Below are positions 25,656 to 34,486 of a stretch of DNA of 64,000 nt, in pieces. Below the pieces are notes generated by a model that was not told where the DNA came from, searched no databases, and saw only the letters and a list, made by a program, of their open reading frames with translations. The stretch comes from Fertoeibacter niger (GTDB taxonomy: Bacteria; Pseudomonadota; Alphaproteobacteria; Rhodobacterales; Rhodobacteraceae), in the NCBI RefSeq assembly GCF_009380135.2, contig NZ_WHUT02000004.1, positions 186,001 through 250,000 of the forward strand, in the 5' to 3' direction. Every line of letters begins with the position of its first letter. The first letter of the stretch is position 1. A program made the position numbers and the translations under genes.

Positions 25656-26504
25656 CTAGCCTACTCCACCCGGCCGGTCGGCCTTGTTCCAGAACACCAG
25701 CCGTTTCTGCAACCAAGCGACGGCAAAGAAAAGGGCAAGACCCAAGAGGCTGAGATAAAGGATCAGCGCGAATACCCGCGGCGTGTCAAGCGTGCTGGCT
25801 GACTGGCGGATCAGCGCGCCAAAGCCCTGACCGCCGCCCAGAAACTCGCCGGTAATGGCCCCCGCCATGACCCCGACCGAGGCGATTTTCAGCCCGGTAA
25901 ACACATGTGGCAGGCCGGTGGGCAGTTTCAGGCGCAGCAGCGTCTGCATCCGGCTGGCCCCCATGGCCTTGAACAGCATCCGCTCGTTTTCCGAGGCGGC
26001 ATAAAGCCCTGCGGCGGTGGACACGACGATGGGAAAGGTGGCGATAAACGCGGCAAGTGCGACCTTTGACGCGATGTCAAAGCCCAGCCAGGCAATGAAC
26101 AGCGGCGCGAAGGCCACTTTGGGCATGGTGTCGATGGCCACCAGATAGGGCATCACCGCGCGTTCGCCGAACTTTGTCTCGCCCACCAGCACGCCCAGCG
26201 AAAAGCCGATGACAATTGCGATCAGGAAAGCCCAGAACACCGTGCGCGTGGTCGTCCACAGCGCATCCAGCATATAGCCGCCCGTCAGCAGGTTGTGGCC
26301 CACAAAGATCAGGTCGGCCAGCGTTTCGGCGGGGCTGGGCAAGATGATGGGCGACACCCAGCCCGTGCGCGCTGTGGCCAGATCCCATATCGCAATCACG
26401 ATGGCGGCCAGCACCAGCATCGCCACCCAGCGGGGGATACGGTCGATCAGCGCCTCGTGTTCCACCCAGACGGTATCGGCATTCGGATCGGGGGTTGCGG
26501 TCAC
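25656..26504 (-). CDS. ABC permease, SsuC/TauC type
   Basis: The 282-residue membrane protein has six hydrophobic segments and the permease loop ENERMLFKAMGASRMQTLLRLKLPTGLPHVFTGLK. That, with the downstream GAITGEFLGGGQGFGALI, places it with nitrate/sulfonate/taurine/pyrimidine-type permeases. Its start overlaps the ATPase stop by four bases. The substrate is set by the third gene. Confidence 0.9.
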   Translation of the reverse strand: MTATPDPNADTVWVEHEALIDRIPRWVAMLVLAAIVIAIWDLATARTGWVSPIILPSPAETLADLIFVGHNLLTGGYMLDALWTTTRTVFWAFLIAIVIGFSLGVLVGETKFGERAVMPYLVAIDTMPKVAFAPLFIAWLGFDIASKVALAAFIATFPIVVSTAAGLYAASENERMLFKAMGASRMQTLLRLKLPTGLPHVFTGLKIASVGVMAGAITGEFLGGGQGFGALIRQSASTLDTPRVFALILYLSLLGLALFFAVAWLQKRLVFWNKADRPGGVG

Positions 26505-27331
26505 TGGAAAGCCTCCTTGCCCAGAAGATCGCGGATATGGGCGACGATTTCGCCAAACCGGGGGGTGTTGATCATGTCCAGCGTGCGGGGGCGCGGCAGG
26601 TCGATCACGATTTCCTCGACGATGCGGCCCGGGCGGGGTTTCATCACCAGAATGCGGTCAGACAGGATTACGGCCTCGGCCAGCGAATGTGTGACCAGAA
26701 AGGCGGTGGATTGCTGCTCGGCGCAGATGCGCTGCAATTCCATGTTCATGAAATCGCGGGTCAGTTCGTCCAGCGCCGAAAACGGCTCGTCCAGCAGCAG
26801 CACGGCGGGGTTGGAAATCAGCATGCGGCAGATCGAGGCGCGCTGCGCCATGCCGCCCGACAATTCGCCGGGGTAGACATGGCCGAAATCGCCCAGACCC
26901 ACCAGTTTCAGCAGATCCATCGCGCGGGGAACCGCGGCCCTGGCCGCCGCCCTGCCCTGCCGGATCTCGATGGGCAGGATGATGTTTTCGACGGTGGTTT
27001 TCCAGGGCAGCAGCGTGGCCTGTTGAAACATCATGCCGATGTCGTCGCGCGGGCCGGTCACGGGCCGGCCCTCCAGCACCACGCGGCCGGTTGTGGGCGG
27101 CAAGAGCCCCGACATGATCTTCAGCAATGTCGATTTCCCGCAGCCGGATGAACCGACGACCGACACGAATTCGCCCTTGTGCAGTGTCAGGCTTACATCG
27201 GTCAGCGCGGTCAGGCGGTTGCGGGCATAGGTTTTCGACAATCTGGCGATCTCGTAGACCGGCCGCCCCGCGTAGTCAGAAGCGGGGGCAGCCGGGCCTG
27301 CGGTCAGGGGTCGGGGCTCTGCCATGGTCAT
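26501..27331 (-). CDS. ABC ATPase, SsuB/TauB type
   Basis: The 276-residue ATPase has Walker A VGSSGCGKST, the signature LSGGMAQRASICRMLI, Walker B LLLDEPFSALD and the switch H in THSLAEAV. It has the nitrate/sulfonate/taurine subfamily layout without a regulatory C-domain. It overlaps both neighbours (1 bp and 4 bp), so the binding protein, ATPase and permease form one unit. Confidence 0.93.
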   Translation of the reverse strand: MTMAEPRPLTAGPAAPASDYAGRPVYEIARLSKTYARNRLTALTDVSLTLHKGEFVSVVGSSGCGKSTLLKIMSGLLPPTTGRVVLEGRPVTGPRDDIGMMFQQATLLPWKTTVENIILPIEIRQGRAAARAAVPRAMDLLKLVGLGDFGHVYPGELSGGMAQRASICRMLISNPAVLLLDEPFSALDELTRDFMNMELQRICAEQQSTAFLVTHSLAEAVILSDRILVMKPRPGRIVEEIVIDLPRPRTLDMINTPRFGEIVAHIRDLLGKEAFQ

Positions 27332-28362
27332 CAGGCGTTCCAGCCGGCCACGAACTCGTTCGAATAGACGGCGGCCAGATCGGGCAGCGCCTCTGGCAGC
27401 GCACCCGAGGCGACGGCGCTGTCGTGGATGGCCTGCCAGTGTTCCGGCGGCTGATAGCCATAACCCTGGCCGATGAAGGCCTCGGTCGGGGTCATGCGCA
27501 CAACGACGCCGTCATAAAGCGAGGCGGCATAATCCTGCTCGGCTTCCTGCGGATTGCCGACGGCGCAATGGGCCAGCGCCTTTTCCTTGTTGGCCGGATC
27601 GGTGGCAAAGCGCATGCCGCGCACCATGGCCTTGCCGAATTTGGGCGCAAGGTCGGGCGTGGCCGCCATCTGGCTTTCCAGCATGGCGATACCGTTGCCG
27701 AAAAAGCCCAGATAGGCCTCGGGCGTGATTTCGCGCAGGGTCAGGCCGCGCGAGGCGAGAATCGCCGCGTCCGACACCGCACCGGCATAGGAGCCCACCT
27801 CGTCACGCATGAAGCCCACGGCTGCCGTGCCGCCGTCACCTACGGGCAGGAAGGTGTAATCGGTGCCCTCGACCATCCCCAGATCGGTCATGATCGCCTT
27901 GGTGAACGACACTTCGGCACCATCTGCCGTGCCCACGCCGATCACCGTGCCCTTGAGGTCGGCAGGCGTCTGGGCGGGGCTTTCATCCTTCACCAGAATG
28001 CCGAACACCGAACGGGGGTAGAGGTTGTAAAGGAATTTCACATCCACGCCGCGCGACCGTGCGCCCAGCGTCGGCCCCGGCCCGGGTGCGCCGATCTGCG
28101 CCTGGCCCGCCGACATCGCCTGCAACACCGCCGAGGATCCGTCGATGGCCTCCAGCCGCATATCAAGGCCCTCTTCGGCAAAATAGCCTTCGCCCACCGC
28201 TACCCAGTAGGGCAGCCATGTCAGCGCCGAGGGGTTGGGCACCGCAAAGGTCACAGCGGTCTGCGCGCGCAGGATCGACGGCGCGCCGAGGGTAAGGCTT
28301 GCCGCCCCGCCCGCCGCCAGTAGCCCGAAGCTCCGGCGGGTCAGTCTGGTCGTGTTGGTCAT
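27331..28362 (-). CDS. ABC substrate-binding protein, NMT1/THI5-like
   Basis: The 343-residue protein begins with a Tat-type signal (TRRSFGLLAAGGAASLTLGA). The mature part has SALTWLPYWVAVGEGYFAEEGL, QAMSAGQAQIGAPGP and SRGVDVKFLYNLYPR, the pattern of the NMT1/THI5 and SsuA/TauA families. It would capture a small organic substrate such as a pyrimidine, sulfonate or aromatic acid. The start at 28362 has GGGAGG at nine bases; an ATG three codons earlier overlaps that site. Confidence 0.9.
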   Translation of the reverse strand: MTNTTRLTRRSFGLLAAGGAASLTLGAPSILRAQTAVTFAVPNPSALTWLPYWVAVGEGYFAEEGLDMRLEAIDGSSAVLQAMSAGQAQIGAPGPGPTLGARSRGVDVKFLYNLYPRSVFGILVKDESPAQTPADLKGTVIGVGTADGAEVSFTKAIMTDLGMVEGTDYTFLPVGDGGTAAVGFMRDEVGSYAGAVSDAAILASRGLTLREITPEAYLGFFGNGIAMLESQMAATPDLAPKFGKAMVRGMRFATDPANKEKALAHCAVGNPQEAEQDYAASLYDGVVVRMTPTEAFIGQGYGYQPPEHWQAIHDSAVASGALPEALPDLAAVYSNEFVAGWNA

Positions 28363-28582
28363 CGTGAACATCCTCCCTGTTGCCGCGACCAGCCCGCGTC
28401 ATTTTTTCCCGGCGCGTGACTGGCCCTTGCACCACGCTATACGATTCGTTCTGGAAATCAAAAAAATATATGAAACGACTCAAAACATCATTTCGTATCT
28501 TGATCTGCGGGCCGAACCGGGAAATCCTGCCCCCAGACTCGCAGCGCCCGGGCGACCCGCCCGGCCCAACAGGAGACACCCC
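28363..28582. promoter_or_regulatory. Divergent promoter region with AT-rich core
   Basis: Between the importer operon (leftward) and the FAH operon (rightward) is a markedly AT-rich patch at about 28438-28500 within GC-rich DNA. It contains TATACGATTCGTT (28438-28450) and ATTTCGTAT near the right end; ATACGA and TCGTAT are reverse complements about 50 bp apart. A possible leftward promoter is TTTTGA with TATAGC 16 bp later on the complementary strand. This is the expected binding region for the GntR regulator. Confidence 0.5.
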
Positions 28583-29281
28583 ATGGCGGCCTATGCCCTG
28601 ACACCACCGGCGCAAGCCCATCTGGACATCACCGGCACGGATGAGAAATTTCCCGTTCGCCGCATCTATTGCATCGGCAAGAACTATGTCGCCCATATCA
28701 TCGAGATGAACGCGGATGAGCGTGACCCGCCGGTGATCTTCATGAAACCCACCGACGCCATCGTGAAGAACGGCGGCGAGATTCCCTATCCGATCTTCAC
28801 CACCAACTTTCATTATGAATGCGAACTGGTGGTGGCGCTGAAATCGGGCGGCTACAACATTCCCGTGGCCGAGGCGTCGGACCATATCTATGGCTATGCC
28901 ATCGGGCTGGACATGACACGGCGCGACCATCAGGCCGAGGCGCTGGCCAAGGGCCTGCCCTGGGAAGTGACCAAGGGCTTTGACCATTCCGCCCCCATCG
29001 GCCCGATCACCCGGGCCAGCGATTGCGGCATCCTGACATCGGGCCATGTGCGTCTTGTGGTGAATGGCGCGGTGAAACAGGATGCCGACATTTCGCTGAT
29101 GATCTGGAAGGTGGACGAGATCATCTCGAAACTGTCCGAACAGCACCGCCTGATGCCGGGCGACATCATCATGACCGGCACGCCTGCCGGCGTGGGGGCC
29201 GTCGTGACCGGCGATGTGCTGGACTGCAGCATGGACGGGGTGGAGCCGATGCAGGTCCGCATCGGTGACAGGGCGGCGTGA
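28583..29281 (+). CDS. Fumarylacetoacetate hydrolase-family protein (fumarylpyruvate hydrolase-like)
   Basis: The 232-residue protein has the FAH domain: RRIYCIGKNYVAHIIEMN, PVIFMKPTDAIVKNGG, and FHYECELVVALKSGG, which provides the metal-binding glutamates, followed by GYAIGLDMTRRDHQ. The DMTRRDHQ pattern resembles acylpyruvase/fumarylpyruvate hydrolases of the NagK type. The probable reaction is cleavage of a C-C bond in a beta-diketo acid from aromatic breakdown; the substrate is inferred. The ATG follows AGGAGAC and starts the rightward operon. Confidence 0.88.
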   Translation: MAAYALTPPAQAHLDITGTDEKFPVRRIYCIGKNYVAHIIEMNADERDPPVIFMKPTDAIVKNGGEIPYPIFTTNFHYECELVVALKSGGYNIPVAEASDHIYGYAIGLDMTRRDHQAEALAKGLPWEVTKGFDHSAPIGPITRASDCGILTSGHVRLVVNGAVKQDADISLMIWKVDEIISKLSEQHRLMPGDIIMTGTPAGVGAVVTGDVLDCSMDGVEPMQVRIGDRAA

Positions 29282-29892
29282 GCACGGCCGACCTTCTGGC
29301 CCATGGCACGGCCACGCTGGGCGAGGCGTGGCCAGCCACAGGCATCATGGATGCGCCGCTGAAGGCGCTGGCACCCGGCATGGCGCTGGCGGGGCCTGCG
29401 CTGACGGTGCGCTGCCTGCCCGGCGACAATCTGGCGCTGCATCTGGCCATGGCGCAGGCCCGGGGCGGCGAGGTGTTGGTGGTGGATTACGGCGGCAGTC
29501 TGGCCAGCGGCCCGTTCGGCGAGATCATGGCGCTGGCCTGCCAGCAGCGCGGTATTGCGGGCATGGTGATTGACGGCGCGGTGAGGGATTCTGCGCAGAT
29601 CGCGGCGCTTGGCTTTCCGGTGTTCGCGCGCGGGCTGAACATCCGCGGCACTGTGAAACGCGACCGGGGGCAGATCAATGTGCCCGTCACCATCGGCGGC
29701 CTTGCCATCGCGCCGGGCGACATCGTGCTGGCCGATGCCGATGCCATCGTGACGCTGGCGGCGGATGACCTTCCCGCCGCCCTTGCCGCCGCAGCGGCAC
29801 GCGCCGCGCGCGAGGCGGTGATCATGGACCGGCTGCGGCAAGGCGAAACCACGCTTTCCATCCTCGGGCTGAATGACGGAGACAGGACATGA
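29278..29892 (+). CDS. RraA-like / HMG-CHA aldolase-family protein
   Basis: The 204-residue protein starts with GTG overlapping the FAH stop (GTGA). It has the RraA-family fold: LTVRCLPGDNLALHLAMAQ, VVDYGG, GMVIDGAVRDSAQIAALGFPVFARG, and IAPGDIVLADADAIV. The DGAVRD motif with Asp and Arg is the active site of class II 4-hydroxy-4-methyl-2-oxoglutarate / 4-carboxy-4-hydroxy-2-oxoadipate aldolases and oxaloacetate decarboxylases. Given its operon partners it is more likely an aldolase or decarboxylase than an RNase E inhibitor. Confidence 0.85.
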   Translation: MSTADLLAHGTATLGEAWPATGIMDAPLKALAPGMALAGPALTVRCLPGDNLALHLAMAQARGGEVLVVDYGGSLASGPFGEIMALACQQRGIAGMVIDGAVRDSAQIAALGFPVFARGLNIRGTVKRDRGQINVPVTIGGLAIAPGDIVLADADAIVTLAADDLPAALAAAAARAAREAVIMDRLRQGETTLSILGLNDGDRT

Positions 29893-30755
29893 CCCACAGC
29901 ATCGGCATTGCCGGCACCGGGCGGATGGGCACCGCCTTTGCCCGCCGCCTGATCGAAACCGGCCACAGCGTGAAGGTCTGGAACCGCAGCCCCGAACGGC
30001 TGGCCGCCGCCGTGGCTGCGGGGGCCATGGCGACTGACATCGCCGGGCTGGCGGCCTGCGACACCGTGCTTTTGTCGCTGACCGATGCCGCAGCCTCGGG
30101 CGCGGTGCTGGGCCAACTGGCGGCGGCAGGCATCGCCGGGCGGCTGGTGATCGAGATGTCAACGCTGCTGCCCGAGGGCGCGGATGCGCTGGCGGCCACA
30201 GCCGCCGACGCCGGGGCGGATTTCCTGCATTGCCCGGTGGGCGGCACCGTTGCCCCGGCGCTGAAGGGGCAATTGCTGGGCCTGGCCGGGGGCAGCGCCG
30301 CCGCGTTTGAGCGGGCGCGGCCCGTGCTGGCCGATCTGTGCCGCCGGGTGGAGCATCTGGGAACGCCGGGGGCCGCCGCGCGGATGAAGCTGGCGGTGAA
30401 CCTGCCGCTGGCCATCTACTGGCAGACCCTGGGCGAAAGCCTGGCGCTGCTGCGCGGCGCGGGTGTGCCGCATGATCTGGCAATAAGCCTGATGGCCGAC
30501 AGTTCCGCTGGGCCGACTGTGTTGAAAAACCGTGCGCAGGTGGTGGTCGATACGCTGAACGGCAGCGACCAGCCGGGAACCTTCGACATCGCCGGGCTGA
30601 TGAAGGATCTGCGTCTGGCGCTGGATCTGGCCACGGCCGAGGGCGCGGCCCTGCCGGTGGCCGCTGCCGCCGAACCCGGCTACCGTGCGGCGCTGGATGC
30701 GGGTCTTGGCGGGTGTGACGGGGCCAGCCTGACGCGCCTGGCATCCGGGGCATGA
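29889..30755 (+). CDS. Beta-hydroxyacid dehydrogenase (HIBADH family)
   Basis: The 288-residue protein has GIAGTGRMGTAFARRL as the Rossmann motif at the N-terminus, the conserved signature with DCPVGG-like FLHCPVGGTVAPALKGQLLG and AARMKLAVNLPLA containing the catalytic Lys in the -G-x-x-x-R-x-K-x-x-x-N pattern. The family oxidises 3-hydroxyisobutyrate, tartronate semialdehyde or related acids with NAD(P). It overlaps the aldolase-like gene by four bases (ATGA). Confidence 0.88.
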   Translation: MTHSIGIAGTGRMGTAFARRLIETGHSVKVWNRSPERLAAAVAAGAMATDIAGLAACDTVLLSLTDAAASGAVLGQLAAAGIAGRLVIEMSTLLPEGADALAATAADAGADFLHCPVGGTVAPALKGQLLGLAGGSAAAFERARPVLADLCRRVEHLGTPGAAARMKLAVNLPLAIYWQTLGESLALLRGAGVPHDLAISLMADSSAGPTVLKNRAQVVVDTLNGSDQPGTFDIAGLMKDLRLALDLATAEGAALPVAAAAEPGYRAALDAGLGGCDGASLTRLASGA

Positions 30756-31585
30756 CCGATCTGCTGGATCCGGCCACGCTTTTGCCGATGATCGGGGCGC
30801 TGGCACTGGCCGGGGCGCTGCTGGGCTTTCTGGCCGGGCTGTTCGGCATCGGCGGCGGGGCCATATCGGTGCCGGTGTTCTACGAGATGTTCCAGACGCT
30901 TGGGCATGCGCCCGATGTGGCGATGCCGCTGGCGGTGGGCACCTCGCTGGCCGTCATCATCCCCACCTCGATCCAGTCATCGCGAGGCCATTTCAAGCGT
31001 GGCACGGTGGATATGGATCTGCTTCGGGTCTGGGCGCTGCCGGTGCTGGCGGGGGTGGTTCTGGGGTCGGTCATCGCGCGTTATGCCGAACCGCAGGTGT
31101 TCCAGCTGGTCTTCATGGTGGTGGCCGCCGTGAATGCGGCAAAGCTGCTATCGGGCGGTGCGGGCTGGCGGCTACGTGACAACCTGCCGTCACGCGGCGC
31201 GCTGCGGCTTTATGGCGGCGGCGTGGGGCTGGTGTCGGCGCTGATGGGCATTGGCGGCGGTGCGGTGTCGAACCTGATACTGACGCTGCACAATGTGCCG
31301 ATCCACCGCGCGGTATCCACCGCTGCGGGCGTGGGCGTGCTGATCGCCATTCCGGGCACGCTGGGCTATATTGCGGCAGGCTGGGGGCGGCCCGGTCTGC
31401 CGCCCGATGCCATCGGTTTCGTGTCGCTTGTCACCTTTGCGCTGACGATCCCCACGTCGCTGCTGACCACGCGCTTTGGCGTGGCACTGGCGCACCGGCT
31501 GTCGCGCAAGCATCTGGAGCGCGCGTTCGGCCTGTTTCTGTTGGCGGTCTGCCTGCGGTTCCTGTGGGCCATACTGGCGCAGTAG
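30752..31585 (+). CDS. TauE/SafE-family sulfite/anion exporter
   Basis: The 277-residue membrane protein has eight hydrophobic segments in two related halves. Both halves show the family motif (LAGLFGIGGGAISVPVF near residue 35 and ALMGIGGGAVSNL near residue 165). TauE/SafE proteins export sulfite, sulfoacetate or other organic anions. It is translationally coupled to the dehydrogenase. Its presence suggests a product must be exported during catabolism. Confidence 0.88.
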   Translation: MTDLLDPATLLPMIGALALAGALLGFLAGLFGIGGGAISVPVFYEMFQTLGHAPDVAMPLAVGTSLAVIIPTSIQSSRGHFKRGTVDMDLLRVWALPVLAGVVLGSVIARYAEPQVFQLVFMVVAAVNAAKLLSGGAGWRLRDNLPSRGALRLYGGGVGLVSALMGIGGGAVSNLILTLHNVPIHRAVSTAAGVGVLIAIPGTLGYIAAGWGRPGLPPDAIGFVSLVTFALTIPTSLLTTRFGVALAHRLSRKHLERAFGLFLLAVCLRFLWAILAQ

Positions 31586-31616
31586 ACCGCTATGGCAGCG
31601 GGGGAACCACCCCCGG

Positions 31617-32675
31617 TCAGGCCGTCAGTTCGAACATGTCACGGCTGGCCGCATGTGCGGTGGCACGTGCGCCGACCGCAGGCGGAACCAGATCGGGGCT
31701 GTTGAACATGTCAAAGGATATCGCCTCGCCACCCACATCCATGCGGATGCGGATCACCGATCCCATGAAGTTCACGCTTTTCACCAGACCGTCAAAGGCG
31801 ACATCCCGCCCTTCGGACGGGCGCAGCGACAGCGCCTCGGGGCGCAGGGCCAGCGACAGGTTGCCATCGGCATCCGCCGTGCGCACCGGCTGGGCCAGTT
31901 GCACCGAAGTGCCTGCAACCGTCACGGTCTGCGGCTGGCGCTCCAGCCGCGCGCGCAGCACGTTCAGCGTGCCAACAAAGCCCGCCACAAACCGGGTGCT
32001 GGGCCGGTTGTAGATCTCGGACGGGGTGCCGATCTGGTCGGCGCGCCCGCCGTTCATCACAACGATCCGGTCAGAAATCGACATCGCCTCTTCCTGGTCA
32101 TGCGTCACGAAAACCGTGGTTATGCCCAGCCGGCGCTGGATATCGCGGATCTCCTCGCGCAGGCTGACGCGGATCTTGGCATCCAGCGCCGACAGGGGCT
32201 CATCCAGCAGCAACACCTGCGGTTTCGGGGCCAGCGCGCGGGCCAGCGCCACGCGCTGCTGCTGGCCACCCGACATTTCATAGGGATAGCGTTCGGCCAG
32301 ATGCGACAGGCCGATCAGGCCCAGCATTTCCTGCACCCGCGCCTCGGTTTCCGCCTTGCCCAGACCGGCGATCTTGAGGCCAAACGCGATGTTGCCCGCC
32401 ACATTCATGTTGGGAAACAGCGCATAGGCCTGAAACACCATGCCGATGCGCCGCTTGTTGGGGGCAAGGTCGGTAACATCGCGCCCGTCGATGGTGATCT
32501 TGCCCGAGGTCGGCCGTTCAAACCCGGCGATCATGCGCAGCACGGTCGTCTTGCCGCAGCCTGACGGCCCGAGGAAGGACACGAACTCGCCCTTTTCCAC
32601 GGCCAGATCAAAGCCCTTGACGACGGTATTGGTCCCGAAGGTCTTGACGGCGTTGGTGATCGACAGAAAGCTCAT
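31617..32675 (-). CDS. ABC ATPase, spermidine/putrescine (PotA) or Fe3+ type
   Basis: The 352-residue ATPase has Walker A GPSGCGKTT, the signature [15 protein letters not shown], Walker B LLLDEPLSALD and the switch His in THDQEEAMSISDRI. The C-terminal TOBE_2 domain (LSLALRPEALSLRPSEGRD on) is typical of PotA/FbpC-type importers. It is the last gene of the four-gene unit and overlaps the PotC-like permease by four bases. Confidence 0.9.
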   Translation of the reverse strand: MSFLSITNAVKTFGTNTVVKGFDLAVEKGEFVSFLGPSGCGKTTVLRMIAGFERPTSGKITIDGRDVTDLAPNKRRIGMVFQAYALFPNMNVAGNIAFGLKIAGLGKAETEARVQEMLGLIGLSHLAERYPYEMSGGQQQRVALARALAPKPQVLLLDEPLSALDAKIRVSLREEIRDIQRRLGITTVFVTHDQEEAMSISDRIVVMNGGRADQIGTPSEIYNRPSTRFVAGFVGTLNVLRARLERQPQTVTVAGTSVQLAQPVRTADADGNLSLALRPEALSLRPSEGRDVAFDGLVKSVNFMGSVIRIRMDVGGEAISFDMFNSPDLVPPAVGARATAHAASRDMFELTA

Positions 32676-33499
32676 GCTGTGGTCCTTTGGGCGGGGCGGG
32701 AGGTCAGGCGGGGGAACCACCGCTGGCCGGGTTTCCGGGTGGCAAAGACCTGCATCAGCACCATGCAGCCCCAGGTGAAACCGAATGACATGATGGCCAG
32801 TGCCGCAGGCTCGTAGGCGCGGTCCTGCCCCAGTTGCACCAGATAGGGGCCAAAGGCCGGGCGGTTCAGCAGGCTGGCCAGCACGAATTCGCCCAGCGAG
32901 ATCGAGAAGGTCAGGAACGCGCCCGATATGATGGCGGCGCGCACATTGGGAAAGATCACCGTCGCGATGGTGCGCAGCCGCGATGCGCCCAGGCTTTCGG
33001 CGGCCTCGGTCAGGGTGGCGATGTCGATCACCGCCAGGCCGTTGTCCACCGCGCGGAACATGTAGGGCATCGACAGCACGACATAGCCCAGCACCAGCAG
33101 CATATCGGTTCCGGCGGTTGTCGTGGTCAGCGGCAGCCATGAGTTCGAGCCGAACAGCCGGATGTAGCCGAACACCAGAACCACCGGCGGCACGACCAGC
33201 GGCAGCAGGCTGATGAATTCGACCACCGGGCGCAGGCGGGGCACCTTGAGCCGCACCCAATAGGCGGTCGGCACGATGATGACCGCGCCGATCAGGATGG
33301 CCACCAGCGATGCGATGGTGGAATAGGTGATCGTGGTCAGAAACTCGGCGCTGTTGAAGACCGAGGCATAGGCGGCAAAGCCCAGTTCGCCCCGCGTCAT
33401 CTTCAGCGAGAAGTAGAATGTGGCGATCAGCGGCACGACAAAGAACGACGCCGCAAACAGCGCGGTCAGAACGGGCACCACGGGAAAGGATTTTTTCAT
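32672..33499 (-). CDS. ABC permease, PotC type
   Basis: The 275-residue membrane protein has six hydrophobic segments and the EAA loop TLTEAAESLGASRLRTIATVIFPNVRAAIISG. It begins MKKSFPVVPVLTALFAASFFV and pairs with the PotB-like permease to make the channel. The frame is open further upstream but this is the start that overlaps the upstream permease by four bases. Confidence 0.9.
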   Translation of the reverse strand: MKKSFPVVPVLTALFAASFFVVPLIATFYFSLKMTRGELGFAAYASVFNSAEFLTTITYSTIASLVAILIGAVIIVPTAYWVRLKVPRLRPVVEFISLLPLVVPPVVLVFGYIRLFGSNSWLPLTTTTAGTDMLLVLGYVVLSMPYMFRAVDNGLAVIDIATLTEAAESLGASRLRTIATVIFPNVRAAIISGAFLTFSISLGEFVLASLLNRPAFGPYLVQLGQDRAYEPAALAIMSFGFTWGCMVLMQVFATRKPGQRWFPRLTSRPAQRTTA

Positions 33500-34407
33500 T
33501 TCTGCCACCGTTCGGCGCGGCTGCGCAGGATCAGATACAGCGTGTTCGACACGCCCATGATGACCACCATCCCCAGCGCCAGCGCATAGCCCAGGTTGGG
33601 GTTGTAAAGCACGTTGCCCCGGATCTGCTGGAACAGCACGATCGGCACCACATCGAACCCTGATCCCATCAGCGCGTAAACCGTGGCCAGCGTGCCGAAG
33701 GCATTGGCAAACAGCAGCAGGAAACAGCCCAGAATGGTGGGGGCCAGCACCGGCAGGCCAATCAACTGCCAGTATTGCCGCCGGGTGGCACCCAGAATCT
33801 CGGCCGCCTCGCGCCATTCCTTCTTCAGCCCGTCCAAAGCGGGGGCGATGATCAGGAACATCAGCGGCAACTGGAAATACAGATAAACCAGCGACAGGCC
33901 AAAGAACGAGAACAGGTTGAACCCGCTGGCATAAAGGTTGATGCCGAACAGGTCGCGCAGCAGCACCGTCACCAGCCCCAGCCGCCCCAGCGTGGCGATG
34001 AAGGCAAAGGCCAGCGGCACACCGGCAAAGTTGGATGCGACGCCGGAAAAGGTGGTGAACGCGCCGCGCACCCAGGCCGGCAAGCCCCCCAGAATGACGG
34101 CCTGCGCCAGCAGCAGCCCGGCCACGGCCCCCATCGCGGCGGACAGCAGGCTCAACCGGATCGACAGCGAAAAGCTGGCCACGATATTGGGGCTGCCAAG
34201 GGCAATGATATTGTCAAAGGTGAATGCGCCTTCGGTGTTCTGGAACGCGCCACCCACCAGGTAAAGCACCGGCCCGATCAGGAACAGAAACGCAAACAGA
34301 AAGAACGGGGCAACCCCCAGCCAGTTCCAGTTCACGCGCCCCAGACGCCCGGCGCGCGGCAGGGACGGCCCAAGATCGGCACGGGGGGCGGCGACATCCA
34401 TGGTCAT
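33496..34407 (-). CDS. ABC permease, PotB type
   Basis: The 303-residue membrane protein has six hydrophobic segments and the loop EWREAAEILGATRRQYWQLIGLPVLAPTILG. It begins MTMDVAAPRADL, with another ATG two codons later; the ribosome site is weak (GAAAGACC). It is separated from the binding-protein gene by a terminator hairpin, as is common where the binding protein must be more abundant. Confidence 0.88.
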   Translation of the reverse strand: MTMDVAAPRADLGPSLPRAGRLGRVNWNWLGVAPFFLFAFLFLIGPVLYLVGGAFQNTEGAFTFDNIIALGSPNIVASFSLSIRLSLLSAAMGAVAGLLLAQAVILGGLPAWVRGAFTTFSGVASNFAGVPLAFAFIATLGRLGLVTVLLRDLFGINLYASGFNLFSFFGLSLVYLYFQLPLMFLIIAPALDGLKKEWREAAEILGATRRQYWQLIGLPVLAPTILGCFLLLFANAFGTLATVYALMGSGFDVVPIVLFQQIRGNVLYNPNLGYALALGMVVIMGVSNTLYLILRSRAERWQK

Positions 34408-34440
34408 GGTTCGGTCTTTCGGCAATGCGCCATAAAAAGC

Positions 34441-34465
34441 GGATGCCGGCGCTGTGCCGGCATCC
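34441..34465 (-). terminator. Intra-operon terminator after the binding-protein gene
   Basis: On the leftward strand GGATGCCGGC and GCCGGCATCC form a 10-bp perfect stem with a five-base loop, followed by GCTTTTTATGG. It lies 22 bp after the stop of the substrate-binding gene and before the permease genes, so it should reduce transcription of the latter relative to the binding protein or protect the upstream mRNA. Confidence 0.8.
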
Positions 34466-34486
34466 ACGGGTTCAGGTCGGATGCGC

